From the NCBI GenBank assembly GCA_031119205.1, contig JAVHYF010000004.1:114906-178905 (forward strand): a stretch of DNA of 64,000 nucleotides, read 5' to 3'. Under the pieces are notes generated by a model that worked only from the letters and a program-made list of their open reading frames with translations, made no database searches and was not told where the DNA came from. Below, in pieces: positions 54,014-62,328 of the stretch. The position numbers and the translations under genes are program-made. Position 1 is the first letter of the stretch; each line of letters starts with the position of its first letter. The DNA comes from Moraxellaceae bacterium. Lineage in GTDB: Bacteria > Pseudomonadota > Gammaproteobacteria > Burkholderiales > Rhodocyclaceae.

Positions 54014-54598
54014 ATGAGTGACCGGAAGTTACAGGCGCAGGATCTGCGGGATCGGTTCGCGCGTGTCGGTGGTGTGTCTTCGATGGTGGTCCAGGCGGAC
54101 CCTGCGGACACCTCGGCGGGCGTGCTGATTCCGGTCGTGACGCATGAGGCGGGTCTGACGGTGTTGCTGACGCGGCGTACCGATCATCTCTGGAACCACG
54201 CGGGGCAGATCAGTTTTCCCGGTGGCCGGGTGGAGCCGGGGGATGCGGATGCGGTGGCTGCGGCCTTGCGTGAGACCGACGAGGAGGTGGGCATTGCGCC
54301 GGCACAGGTGGAGGTGCTGGGGCGCTTGCCGGACTTTGTGACCGGGACTGGCTTCCACGTGGTGCCGGTGGTGGGACTGGTCGCGCCGCCCTTGCAACTG
54401 AAGCCGGACCCCTTCGAGGTGGCGGAGATATTCGAAGTGCCGCTGGATTTCCTTCTGGACGAGCGTCGTTACCAGCGCCACCGCTTCGAGCGCGCGGGGC
54501 AGGTGTTCCAGGTACATGCGGTGCCCTGGCCGGGGAAGTTCATCTGGGGGGCGACGGCCGGGATGCTGGCGTCACTTGCGCGTTGCATGGCGGACTGA
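54014..54598 (+). CDS. Nudix hydrolase, CoA pyrophosphatase (NudL-like)
   Basis: 194 residues. Nudix box 'GGRVEPGDADAVAAALRETDEEVGI' (24 positions, GX5EX7REUXEEXGU satisfied; split here to parts), preceded by 'LLTRRTDHLWNHAGQISFPGG', the UPF0035 motif of CoA and short-chain acyl-CoA pyrophosphatases. Length is close to E. coli NudL (192). The ATG is 14 nt after the hairpin element ends. Stands alone, converging on rpsT; it shares the terminator region with rpsT. Confidence 0.93.
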   Translation: MSDRKLQAQDLRDRFARVGGVSSMVVQADPADTSAGVLIPVVTHEAGLTVLLTRRTDHLWNHAGQISFPGGRVEPGDADAVAAALRETDEEVGIAPAQVEVLGRLPDFVTGTGFHVVPVVGLVAPPLQLKPDPFEVAEIFEVPLDFLLDERRYQRHRFERAGQVFQVHAVPWPGKFIWGATAGMLASLARCMAD

Positions 54599-54651
54599 GG
54601 GGCGGGCCGACCACTTAGTCTTTGCGGTGGCAGAAAAACAGCGCCAGAAAA

Positions 54652-54678
54652 CAAAAAACGCAGCCCACGGGCTGCGTT
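54652..54678 (-). terminator. Rho-independent terminator of rpsT
   Basis: 10-bp arms AACGCAGCCC (54657-54666) and GGGCTGCGTT (54669-54678); on the minus strand a T-run of six follows. It lies 22 nt past the rpsT stop. Confidence 0.85.
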
Positions 54679-54700
54679 TCTGCTGGAGCCTTGCTGCTGA

Positions 54701-54973
54701 TTAAGCGGCAGCGCCCATCGCCTTGATGGCGGCGGACAGACGGCTCTTGTGACGTGCGGCGGCGTTCTTGTGAACAATCTTCTTGTCCGCAACGCTGTCG
54801 ATGATGCTTTGCGATTCCTTGAAGATTGCTTGTGCAGCAGCCTTGTCGCCAGCGTCCACAGCCTTGCGCACAGCCTTGATCGCGGTACGCAGACGGGAAC
54901 GCAGGCTGCCGTTGTGGGCGCGGGCCTTGTTTGCCTGGCGAGCGCGCTTGCGGGCTTGTGCCGTATTGGCCAT
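54701..54973 (-). CDS. rpsT: 30S ribosomal protein S20
   Basis: 90 residues, highly basic and helical: '[21 protein letters not shown]', '[22 protein letters not shown]', '[22 protein letters not shown]'. Binds 16S rRNA early in 30S assembly. The start at 54973 gives the standard N-terminus; the in-frame extension to 55021 is leader. Monocistronic with its own terminator. Confidence 0.98.
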   Translation of the reverse strand: MANTAQARKRARQANKARAHNGSLRSRLRTAIKAVRKAVDAGDKAAAQAIFKESQSIIDSVADKKIVHKNAAARHKSRLSAAIKAMGAAA

Positions 54974-55075
54974 GGTTCGGTTTCCGTGTGTCAGATTCAG
55001 AGAGTCCGCGACTATAGCCAACTATTCAATGTCTTGCAAGGCCATCAGTGAGGTGGGCGGCTACAATCGGAGCCC

Positions 55076-55630
55076 ATGGCGCCTGACCTCGATCCTCATC
55101 ATGGTTTTCTGTATCTCGACCGTTTCACCTGTGTGCAGGAAAAAGAAGGCCTGCTGGGCCATGACAGCCCGTACTTCCTGGTGTTCGTAGGCCATGCGGG
55201 GCCGGCCGACGGCTGCGACGTGGTGCGGGTGCGGCACCCGGACTGGGAGGGCGCCATCGCGACCGGCGACACCCGGGTGACCGATGTGTGGGTGCATCAC
55301 GCCGTGCACGGCACCAGCACCGTGCTGGTGGCGCTGCTGGAGCAGGACTGGCAGTGCGATATCGACGACGAGATGCTGGAGGAGTTGCGGCGCGACATGG
55401 CCATGCACTGGACGCACTGTCGCGAGACCGCGCAGCGGGCAGATGACCGGGCGGACAAGGCGGCCTTGCTGTTCGGCCGCAGCCTGCGGCGGGTGCTGGC
55501 CAACGATCACCTGATCGGCCTGATGTCCCTGCCGATCACCACCGATCACGGCGTGCTGCCGGCATTGACGCTGGGGGGCGAGGACGCGCGCTACCGCGCC
55601 GTGTTCCGCGTGCGGGCACTGGTGCCCTGA
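55076..55630 (+). CDS. Hypothetical protein, 184 aa
   Basis: Soluble, no signal peptide. 'FTCVQEKEGLLGHDSPYFLVFVGHAG' and 'DVWVHHAVHGTSTVLVALLEQDWQCDIDDEMLEELR' (parts) show two His/Asp-rich blocks and a conserved-looking C-terminal 'YRAVFRVRALVP'. Amphipathic helices precede the end. No family is recognised. It runs divergently from rpsT, with a 102-nt gap. Native codon use supports a real gene. Confidence 0.65.
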   Translation: MAPDLDPHHGFLYLDRFTCVQEKEGLLGHDSPYFLVFVGHAGPADGCDVVRVRHPDWEGAIATGDTRVTDVWVHHAVHGTSTVLVALLEQDWQCDIDDEMLEELRRDMAMHWTHCRETAQRADDRADKAALLFGRSLRRVLANDHLIGLMSLPITTDHGVLPALTLGGEDARYRAVFRVRALVP

Positions 55631-55652
55631 ACTCCCGGCCAGCCCGTACCGA

Positions 55653-56726
55653 TCAGTTGCGACCGGCCGTAGGCGGCAGGCTGCTGCCGCGGGCCAGGGC
55701 CGCCCGGCGCTCCTTCTCCGGTAATTTGCCGAGCCGAGCGACCTCTGTATAGAAGCTGCCCAGGTCTCCACCCTGGCGGGCCAGCAGCGCGCTGAAGTCC
55801 GGCATCAGTGCCTTGTACAGGCCCACCGAGTTCAGCGTGGCGTTGTTGAGGTCCTGCGCGAACCAGCGGTCGTAGCCCGCAAAGCCATTCCAGCGGGTGC
55901 TCTTGAGTGACTGGTAGTCACTGCGCAGCCGGTCGAACAGCGCGCGTTTCCCGGCCTGCTTGCCGGCCTCCGGCAGATCGCTGGCGTAGAGCCGGGCGAG
56001 CGAGTCGCGTGTCTGCAGGATCAGGGCGGCGAAATCGGCGCGTGCCACCTGGCTGCGCTCGAACTGTTCGCGCAATGTTTCCTTGCCGGGCTGTGCCAGC
56101 CAGCGCCGGACGCCCGCTTCCTCGACGGTGGCCGCAAAGGACTCGTTGAACTCGGTGTCGTCCTTGACGTAGAGGACCTGGTGGGCCAGTTCGTGAAAAA
56201 TCAGGCGCGCCAGTTCCGGCTCCGGCCAGTTGATGAAGGACGACAGCAGCGGGTCGTCGAACCAGCCCAGCGTGGAATATGCGGGAATGCCGGCGACGTA
56301 GACGTCCAAGCCCTGGGCCCGCAGCTCGGACGCGCGTGCCTGGGCATCGGCTTCGCTGAAGAAGCCCAGGTAGCTGACGCAGCCGGCAACCGGCAGGCAC
56401 CACTCCTGCGATTGCATCGACAGCGCCGGGGCGGCGAAGACGTTCCACACCACGAAGGGACGGCCCAGGTCCGCGTAGCGGCGATAGCTGCGGTTGTCGG
56501 GCAGGCCGAGTTCGCGGCTGGCGAAGCTGCGGATCTCGCCAGCCAGGTCGAGGCGCGCTAGCAATGCGGGCGGCGCTTCGGTGCGTAGCTGGTCGACGTC
56601 GCGCGTGTTGGCCAGCAGGCTCATCTGGCCATGCGCGGCCTGCCAGTAGTAGCCGGGGCCAAGGCTGCAGCCTGTGAGGGCCAGGCTTGTGATCAGGGCG
56701 GCACGGCGGAGCAGTGGTGAAACCAT
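55653..56726 (-). CDS. Putative aminopeptidase lipoprotein with HExxH motif (COG4324-like)
   Basis: 357 residues. Signal with lipobox 'LALTGC' (Cys about 20), so it is probably a lipoprotein. Zinc-peptidase motif 'LIFHELAHQVLYV' with a later 'DTEFNESFAATVEEAGV', where the third ligand Glu normally lies. A long helical C-terminus follows. The family is annotated as putative aminopeptidase without good biochemical proof. Start at 56726 (MVSPLLRR); the longer frame upstream is not supported. Converges with the 55076 gene and diverges from the PNPOx gene. Confidence 0.85.
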   Translation of the reverse strand: MVSPLLRRAALITSLALTGCSLGPGYYWQAAHGQMSLLANTRDVDQLRTEAPPALLARLDLAGEIRSFASRELGLPDNRSYRRYADLGRPFVVWNVFAAPALSMQSQEWCLPVAGCVSYLGFFSEADAQARASELRAQGLDVYVAGIPAYSTLGWFDDPLLSSFINWPEPELARLIFHELAHQVLYVKDDTEFNESFAATVEEAGVRRWLAQPGKETLREQFERSQVARADFAALILQTRDSLARLYASDLPEAGKQAGKRALFDRLRSDYQSLKSTRWNGFAGYDRWFAQDLNNATLNSVGLYKALMPDFSALLARQGGDLGSFYTEVARLGKLPEKERRAALARGSSLPPTAGRN

Positions 56727-57040
56727 CGGTGGTCCTGGTGTCGGCGGCGGGTACGGCTCCGCAGTATCTGGACGAAGCCTGCACTCTATCAAGGCAAGGC
56801 GGCTGTGGCGGGACTGGACCGGATTGCGTCCGCACGTGCTGCCTCCGGTGCCTTCACGCATGGTGCGCACGGATCGCCTGACTGCCTCATCGCTGACATC
56901 GATATGGGCAGCATTACCCGCAAGACGTGCCGGTGAGCGGGGCGTGAGGTGGGCGGTGTATACCTGACTTCCGGGTGTGCCCGCTGCCCCTGGTCGCTTC
57001 AAATCGCTAACATGCGCGGCATCAGCGCTGTGGTGCCACC
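56727..57040. other. 314-nt divergent intergenic region
   Basis: Lies between the HExxH lipoprotein gene and the PNPOx-like gene. No hairpin, REP copy or coding pattern was recognised; it presumably holds both promoters. Confidence 0.5.
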
Positions 57041-57529
57041 ATGTCCGATCCCTTGCCGCCCCTGTTGTCCGAGGAAGTCGTCACCTTCATGAAGCGCGGC
57101 GTCTCCATCGTGGCGGCCTCGCGCGACGACAGCCTGCACGCGTCGATGGCGCGGGTCGGCGGTTGTTACGTGGCGCCGGACCGGCGCAGCGTCACCCTGG
57201 TGCTCAGCGAGCGGCAGTCCGCTGCCTTGCTGGCGGACATCCGTGCCTGTGGCCACATCGCGGTGGCGATCACCGAACCGAGCACGCATCGCACGGTGCA
57301 GCTCAAGGGTGTCGATGCCACCGTGCGGCCGGTGCGTCCCTTCGATCATGCCTGCGTGGAGGCGCACATCGGCGTCTTCGTGGCCGAGGTCGGGCCGATG
57401 GGGCACGACGAGCCGCTGACGCGGGCAGTGGTCTATCCGCTGCCGCACGACCGCGTCGCCATCAGCTTTACCCCGACCCAGGCGTTCTCGCAGACACCGG
57501 GAGCCAACGCCGGCGAGGCCCTGCGGTGA
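57041..57529 (+). CDS. PNPOx-like FMN-binding split-barrel protein
   Basis: 162 residues, a single split beta-barrel as in pyridoxamine-5'-phosphate oxidase-related proteins: 'LSEEVVTFMKRGVSIVAASRDDSLHASMARVGG', 'VTLVLSERQSAALLADIRACGHIAVAITEPSTHRTVQLKG' (parts). FMN or F420-like cofactor use is likely; the substrate is unknown. It overlaps the next gene (GTGA), which starts with another split-barrel domain, so the two may act as a pair. Confidence 0.82.
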   Translation: MSDPLPPLLSEEVVTFMKRGVSIVAASRDDSLHASMARVGGCYVAPDRRSVTLVLSERQSAALLADIRACGHIAVAITEPSTHRTVQLKGVDATVRPVRPFDHACVEAHIGVFVAEVGPMGHDEPLTRAVVYPLPHDRVAISFTPTQAFSQTPGANAGEALR

Positions 57530-58863
57530 GGGCCGGTGTGGACGCCCTGCGCGGCGCGCTGGACGGGTCGATCCCGCCCATCATCGCCACCGTGTCGCGT
57601 GACGGCGTGCCCAACGTCAGTTACGTGTCGCAGATGGAGTACGTGGATGCCAGCCACGTTGCGCTGAGCTACCAGTTCTTCAACAAGACGCGCGAGAACA
57701 TCCTCGCCAACCCCCACGCCACCGCGCTGATCACCGACAGCGACACCGGCGCCGGCTACCGCATGAGCATCCAGTATCTGCGGACCGAGATGTCGGGGCC
57801 GGTGTTCGAACGCATGAAGGCCAAGCTGGCGGGTATTGCGTCCTACACCGGCATGGCCGGCGTGTTCCGCCTGCAGGGCGCGGACATCTATCAGGTGCTG
57901 GCCATCGAGACTGTGCCGGGGGAGACGGTCGCGCCGCCACCGCCCCGGCGCAACGCCATGACCGCGTTGCGCCTTACCTCGTCGCGCATGGCGGCCGCTG
58001 CCGACCTTGCCCAGCTTTTCGACGAGACGCTGGTGGCGCTTGCCGAGGAATTCGACATGCCCAGCAGCATGGTGCTGCTGCGCGATGAATCCGGTGACCG
58101 GCTCTACACGGTGGCAAGCCGTGGCTACGAGCAGTCCGGCGTGGGCTCCGAGATACCGTTCGGCAGTGGCGTCATCGGCGTGGCGGCGGCACATCGCACG
58201 CCCATCCGCATCGGCTACATGACTACCGAATACGCCTACGGGATGGCGATGCGCGAGTCTGCGCTGCAGGCAGGCCTGCCCAGCGTGCAGGACGAGATTC
58301 CCTTTCCCGGTCGCGAGATGCCGGCCAGCCAGATGGCCGTGCCCATCCTGGCGGGCAGTGAGTTGCTGGGCGTGCTGTACGTGGACAGCGACGAGAAGTA
58401 CCGCTTCGGCTATGCGGATGAAGACGCGCTCGCGGTGCTCGCCAACCAGCTGGGTGCCAGCCTGCGCGCCCTGCAGCGCGGCGCGGAGACCGCCGACGAG
58501 ACGGCTGCACAACCGGCCGCGGCGAGGGACGGGGGCGATTGCCGGCCGCTGCGCCTGCGCCGCTACACCGAGAATGACAGCGTGTTCGTCGATGGCGACT
58601 ACCTGATCAAGGGCGTGGCCGGAGCGATCTTCTGGAAGCTGGCCTCCGACTACACCCGCCACGGCCGCACCGATTTCTCCAACCGCGAGCTGCGCCTCGA
58701 CCCGGCCATCCGCCTGCCGGACATCGACGACAACCTGGAGGCGCGGCTCATCCTGCTGTCGCGCCGCCTGCGCGAGCGCTGCGAAGCGATCGCCATCGAG
58801 AAAACCGGCCGCGGTCGTTTCCGTCTGTGCGTGGCACAGCCGCTGGAGCTGCAGGAGAACTGA
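57526..58863 (+). CDS. PNPOx-like domain fused to GAF sensor and C-terminal DNA-binding-like domain
   Basis: 445 residues from a GTG at 57526. Domains: split barrel (about 1-140, 'PPIIATVSRDGVPNVSYVSQM', 'LSYQFFNKTRENILANPHATALITD'), GAF (about 155-320, 'LAQLFDETLVALAEEFDMPSSMVLLRDE', 'MAVPILAGSELLGVLYVDSDEKYRF') and a C-terminal region (about 345-440, 'FVDGDYLIKGVAGAIFWKLASDYTRHGRTDFSNRELRLD') that looks like a winged-helix transcriptional domain. The GAF with two Cys-poor pockets would sense a small molecule. Coupled to the upstream split-barrel gene by a 4-nt overlap. Parts quoted are segments only. Confidence 0.82.
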   Translation: MRAGVDALRGALDGSIPPIIATVSRDGVPNVSYVSQMEYVDASHVALSYQFFNKTRENILANPHATALITDSDTGAGYRMSIQYLRTEMSGPVFERMKAKLAGIASYTGMAGVFRLQGADIYQVLAIETVPGETVAPPPPRRNAMTALRLTSSRMAAAADLAQLFDETLVALAEEFDMPSSMVLLRDESGDRLYTVASRGYEQSGVGSEIPFGSGVIGVAAAHRTPIRIGYMTTEYAYGMAMRESALQAGLPSVQDEIPFPGREMPASQMAVPILAGSELLGVLYVDSDEKYRFGYADEDALAVLANQLGASLRALQRGAETADETAAQPAAARDGGDCRPLRLRRYTENDSVFVDGDYLIKGVAGAIFWKLASDYTRHGRTDFSNRELRLDPAIRLPDIDDNLEARLILLSRRLRERCEAIAIEKTGRGRFRLCVAQPLELQEN

Positions 58864-58977
58864 ACCCCCTTCTCAAGAGGGGCTTCACCGCCCGACGGCA
58901 TGTAGGCAATTGCTTACTTGCTGTGACGCAGCAGTGTCCGATAATGAAAGCCTTGGTAGCACGCCAGCGAGGGCACC

Positions 58978-59439
58978 ATGGCAGCTGTGGTCAAGTCATC
59001 CCGCACCTACATCCGGCATCCTTCCGACATGCCGATCGAGATCCACGCGGAGGTCGATAGCGAGATCCGCGCGCCTGCCGACGAGGTGGGGCAGCGCCTG
59101 AAGGACATCAGCCTCGGCGGGCTGGCCTGCCGCAGTGACCAGCCGTTGTCCGAGGGCGACGTGGTGTGCATCACCATCCCGGTCACCCAGCCCCCCTTCG
59201 AAGCCTGCGGACGCGTCGTGTGGTGCATCAGCAGCGGGCGCTGTTACGACGTCGGCATCCAGTTCATGGCGCATGACGATGCCTTCGCCGCGCGCATGGT
59301 CGAGCAGATCTGCCACATAGAGCACTATCGCAACGAAGTGCTGCGCAACGAAGGACGGGTGCTGGACAGCGAGACCGCTGCGATGGAGTGGATCGGCAAG
59401 TACGCAAGGGACTTTCCCAACCCGCACCTCATGCACTAG
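58978..59439 (+). CDS. PilZ-domain protein
   Basis: 153 residues. PilZ c-di-GMP-binding motif in two parts: an Arg-rich 'RTYIRHPSDMPIEI' and 'DISLGGLACRS' (D/NxSxxG). Single-domain effector of c-di-GMP; target not visible from context. ATG at 58978 with a weak ribosome site (GGGCACC). Followed 1 nt after the stop by the second long-hairpin element. Confidence 0.92.
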   Translation: MAAVVKSSRTYIRHPSDMPIEIHAEVDSEIRAPADEVGQRLKDISLGGLACRSDQPLSEGDVVCITIPVTQPPFEACGRVVWCISSGRCYDVGIQFMAHDDAFAARMVEQICHIEHYRNEVLRNEGRVLDSETAAMEWIGKYARDFPNPHLMH

Positions 59440-59440
59440 T

Positions 59441-59558
59441 AAACGGCCATTCGCCTACTGCGCGGCCCGATCCCGAATTTCCGGTACTCGACGTACATCG
59501 CGTACGTCTCCGTTCCTCGTTTCGGCCTCGGCCCGCTCGCTACGGCGCCTGGCCATTT
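59441..59558. repeat. Long hairpin element, copy 2 (88-bp core plus 15-nt arms)
   Basis: Core 59456-59543, the same length and start/end as copy 1 at 53888-53975. Outer arms 59441-59455 (AAACGGCCATTCGCC) and 59544-59558 pair at 12 of 15. Three core base pairs change on both sides relative to copy 1 (core positions 9/79, 35/53, 36/52), keeping the pairing. Confidence 0.85.
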
Positions 59559-59646
59559 CCGCATGCCTCCGGCCATGGCGAACTTAGCGACGGAGCATTG
59601 CGGGTAAGCTGCGCTCCTTTGGTATTTGCCGGACGCATTTGTTGCC

Positions 59647-59862
59647 ATGACCGAACAGACTTTCACCCTTACCACCGAATACATCGAGCTCGACAAACTG
59701 CTCAAGCTGCTGGCGATTGCGTCGTCGGGTGGGGCCGCGCGGGTGATGGTGGCGGAGGGCGAGGTGCGGGTGGATGGCGAGACCGAGCTGCGCAAGACGC
59801 GCAAGCTGCGCGCGGGGGCTGTCGTGGAAGGCGATGGCTGGCGGGTGCGGGTGCTCGGCTGA
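59647..59862 (+). CDS. S4-like RNA-binding protein (YbcJ type)
   Basis: 71 residues. 'YIELDKLLKLLAIASSGGAARVMVAEGEVRVDGETELRKTRKL' (parts) is the S4 RNA-binding pattern of small YbcJ/Hsp15-like proteins. Cytoplasmic; probably binds structured RNA or ribosome. The ATG at 59647 is used; a TTG at 59626 would extend it by 7 residues. It abuts the photolyase-like gene, which converges from the other strand. Confidence 0.88.
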   Translation: MTEQTFTLTTEYIELDKLLKLLAIASSGGAARVMVAEGEVRVDGETELRKTRKLRAGAVVEGDGWRVRVLG

Positions 59863-61119
59863 TCAGCCGCCCGGTGAGCGCTGGTTGGCGTCGCGCAGGC
59901 GGCGCACCTGGCCGCGCATGGTGGTCTGCATCAGCGCGGGCGTCAGCCGCGTGATGGCGGTCAGGTAGGACTGGAAGCTCGCGCAGGGCAGGGTGGGCTC
60001 TGCCCAGGGCGCGGGTGCGTCCAGCAGGCGAACGCCGGCCAGTTCCAGTGCCTCGCGATAGATCGCATGCGGCGTCCATACGCTGCTGACCGAATGTGCC
60101 TCGGCCAGCCAGGCCTGAGCGTGACGCAGGTCGCCCACCCAGATGAAATCACAGCATTGCTGCATGCGTGCATGCACGAAGGACCAGCGCTGCGCACTCC
60201 ACGGGAACGATGCGTGATGCGGCAGGTGGATCAGGCCGACGCGCAGCGCATCAGTTGTGGTCGCGCTGAGCATCCAGGGATGTACCAGCTGCACCTCGTG
60301 ACCCCGCAGGCTGCCGGGAAGTGGCGGGTTTGCGCTCCATGGCGGATGCGCCAGCAGCGCTGGCTCGCGCATCGGCAGCGGTCGCAGGGCCTCTGCCTCG
60401 GCGGCCTGGGGACTCAGGGCAAGAGCTTCCAGCTCCTCGTGGCTGCGGTCGATAGCCGTGCCGGTACTCGCTAGTTGTGGCGCGCTGCGCGCCACGCTGT
60501 CGGCGTTGAAGAGCCAGGGCTTGTCGCTGAAGCAGCCAGCCACCCACTGCCAGGACAGATGGTTGGAGGCGGGGTCGCCATCCAGCAGGTGGCCCAGCAT
60601 CCAGCCAGCACCGGCGCGCCAGTCCACCTTGCGCAGATGCACGATGTAGCTGGCCAGCCACAGGCGCTGCTGCCGGTGCAGATGGCCGGTGGCGTAGAGC
60701 TGGCGCACGCTGGCGTCGATGACCGGCACGCCTGTGGCGGCCATGCGGATGTCCGCAGGCAACTGCTCGGTATAGGGAATGTGTTGACCGGGCGGCAGCC
60801 AGGTGCGCGGGCGGATGTCGTCGAAGATGCCGTCGCCCAGGTGGCGCCAAGTGTGCTGGTGAAAGCTGCGCCAGGCCAGATCCTGGCACAGCTTGTCGGC
60901 GAGCGTCAGGCCCAGGCGTTGCTGCCAGATGCCGAACAGCTCGGCCGCGTTCAGGATGCCGTGCGTGAGGTAGGGCGACAGGCCGCAGGCAGCGCCTTCC
61001 AGTGCGCCATGGTGGCGGGCATAGTCGTCTGGTTGTACCGCCAGCGCACGACGCAAGGCGGTGAAGCGTAGCGGCGGGAAAGCCGCGGCAAGATGTTCCG
61101 GTTGGTCGGTGCGAGCCAT
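59863..61119 (-). CDS. Photolyase/cryptochrome FAD-domain protein with unusual domain order
   Basis: 418 residues. The N-terminal half (about 10-255) is a photolyase C-terminal FAD domain: '[11 protein letters not shown]', '[20 protein letters not shown]', '[29 protein letters not shown]', '[27 protein letters not shown]' (parts). The C-terminal ~150 residues ('[32 protein letters not shown]', '[10 protein letters not shown]') look like a diverged alpha/beta antenna domain, which normally lies first. Blue-light DNA repair or signalling is plausible. The start at 61119 leaves no room for an N-terminal antenna domain. The C-terminal assignment is inferred from pattern only. Confidence 0.78.
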   Translation of the reverse strand: MARTDQPEHLAAAFPPLRFTALRRALAVQPDDYARHHGALEGAACGLSPYLTHGILNAAELFGIWQQRLGLTLADKLCQDLAWRSFHQHTWRHLGDGIFDDIRPRTWLPPGQHIPYTEQLPADIRMAATGVPVIDASVRQLYATGHLHRQQRLWLASYIVHLRKVDWRAGAGWMLGHLLDGDPASNHLSWQWVAGCFSDKPWLFNADSVARSAPQLASTGTAIDRSHEELEALALSPQAAEAEALRPLPMREPALLAHPPWSANPPLPGSLRGHEVQLVHPWMLSATTTDALRVGLIHLPHHASFPWSAQRWSFVHARMQQCCDFIWVGDLRHAQAWLAEAHSVSSVWTPHAIYREALELAGVRLLDAPAPWAEPTLPCASFQSYLTAITRLTPALMQTTMRGQVRRLRDANQRSPGG

Positions 61120-61236
61120 GCCGGCATGTTAGCGGGAAGGCGTGGAATCAGTGTTTGCCGCGATGCTGCAAGACAGCAAACCGTCAGCGCCCACCCCTAT
61201 AATCGCGGCACCCACAAAATTTCAGAGACAGCTTTC

Positions 61237-61785
61237 ATGGGATTCAACAGCGTTTCGCCGGGCGTGGACGTGCCCAACGACATCAACGTCATCGTGGAGA
61301 TTCCTGCTCACGCCGACCCGATCAAGTACGAGATCGACAAGGACACGGGGGCGGTCTTCGTGGACCGCTTCATGGGCACCACGATGTCCTACCCCTGTAA
61401 CTACGGCTACGTGCCGGGTTCCATCTCCGGTGACGGCGACCCGACCGACGTGCTGGTGATTGCGCCCTTCGCGCTGATCCCCGGCGTGGTGATCCGCTGC
61501 CGCCCCATCGGCGTGCTGAAGATGGAGGACGAGGCCGGCGAAGACGGCAAGGTACTGGCCGTGCCGGTGTCCAAGCTGACGCCGCTCTACGACCATGTGA
61601 AGACCTACGCTGATCTGCCGCCGCTGCAGCTGCGCCAGATCGAGCACTTCTTCCAGCACTACAAGGACCTTGAGCCCGGCAAGTGGGTCAAGGTGCTGGG
61701 CTGGGAAGGGCCGGACCATGCACGCCAGGAAATCTATGCCGGCGTACAGACCTATCAGGCGCAGGCGGGTCATTCGACCGACTGA
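61237..61785 (+). CDS. ppa: Inorganic pyrophosphatase
   Basis: Hydrolyses PPi to phosphate in the cytosol. 182 residues, family I soluble PPase. Signature '[11 protein letters not shown]' (D-x-D-x-x-D) present, with upstream '[23 protein letters not shown]' and '[10 protein letters not shown]', and later '[17 protein letters not shown]'. Start at 61237. Monocistronic; a strong bidirectional terminator follows. Confidence 0.97.
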   Translation: MGFNSVSPGVDVPNDINVIVEIPAHADPIKYEIDKDTGAVFVDRFMGTTMSYPCNYGYVPGSISGDGDPTDVLVIAPFALIPGVVIRCRPIGVLKMEDEAGEDGKVLAVPVSKLTPLYDHVKTYADLPPLQLRQIEHFFQHYKDLEPGKWVKVLGWEGPDHARQEIYAGVQTYQAQAGHSTD

Positions 61786-61802
61786 GTTGCCTGCTGCAAA
61801 TG

Positions 61803-61831
61803 AAAACGGCCGCGATCTCGCGGCCGTTTTT
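61803..61831. terminator. Bidirectional terminator between ppa and the 61846 gene
   Basis: 13-bp stem AAAACGGCCGCGA with TCGCGGCCGTTTT, a 2-nt loop; A-run on the left and T-run (TTTTT) on the right, so it can serve both strands. Confidence 0.88.
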
Positions 61832-61845
61832 CTTCCTGCCTGGCG

Positions 61846-62250
61846 TCAGCCCGCGTAGGAGGGTTTGGCGTCAGGTGGAATTACCACCTTGGAGCCGATG
61901 CTCTTGCCTGCGAGCTGCTTGCGTTTCTCTTCGAGGAATTTCTTTGCCTTGGCGTCGGGCTTGTGGGCCAGCACGAAGTCGACGCGCACCGGCTTCTTCT
62001 GCGGGTTCACCTTGTTGATCGGCCCGCGTGCCACGAAGTCCATGTAGCCCTGTACCTTGGCGTCGATGCGGGAGAAGGTGCGCGTGTGGTCCTTCCAGTT
62101 GTCGCCCACGTTGAGCCCGAGCACGAAGGTGTCAGGCTCCTGACTCACCGAGTCCAGGCTGCGTGGTGAATCCAGCCCTTCGGCCGCATGGGCCGGTGCG
62201 GCGAGCAGGGCGAGCAGGCACAGCAGGGTGCCGAGAGCGGTCTTCATCAT
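61846..62250 (-). CDS. Hypothetical periplasmic protein
   Basis: 134 residues. Signal peptide about 1-23 (cleaved after AHA). Mature part is polar and basic, with no recognised fold ('VGDNWKDHTRTFSRIDAKVQGYMDFVARGPINK' in part). One Met follows the first (MMK), so the start is uncertain by one residue. Converges with ppa. Function unknown; native composition. Confidence 0.68.
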   Translation of the reverse strand: MMKTALGTLLCLLALLAAPAHAAEGLDSPRSLDSVSQEPDTFVLGLNVGDNWKDHTRTFSRIDAKVQGYMDFVARGPINKVNPQKKPVRVDFVLAHKPDAKAKKFLEEKRKQLAGKSIGSKVVIPPDAKPSYAG

Positions 62251-62328
62251 TGTCTCCTTGTCGGTCGCGCCATCTGGCGGGCGCGTGGTCGGGGCTTTTG
62301 CCCCTCGTGCTGCAATTATAAGGATGCG

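Noticed and set aside
52425-54017. 530-codon plus-strand frame across the amidotransferase and protease genes
   Set aside because: Shadow frame; both real genes have clear catalytic motifs in other frames.
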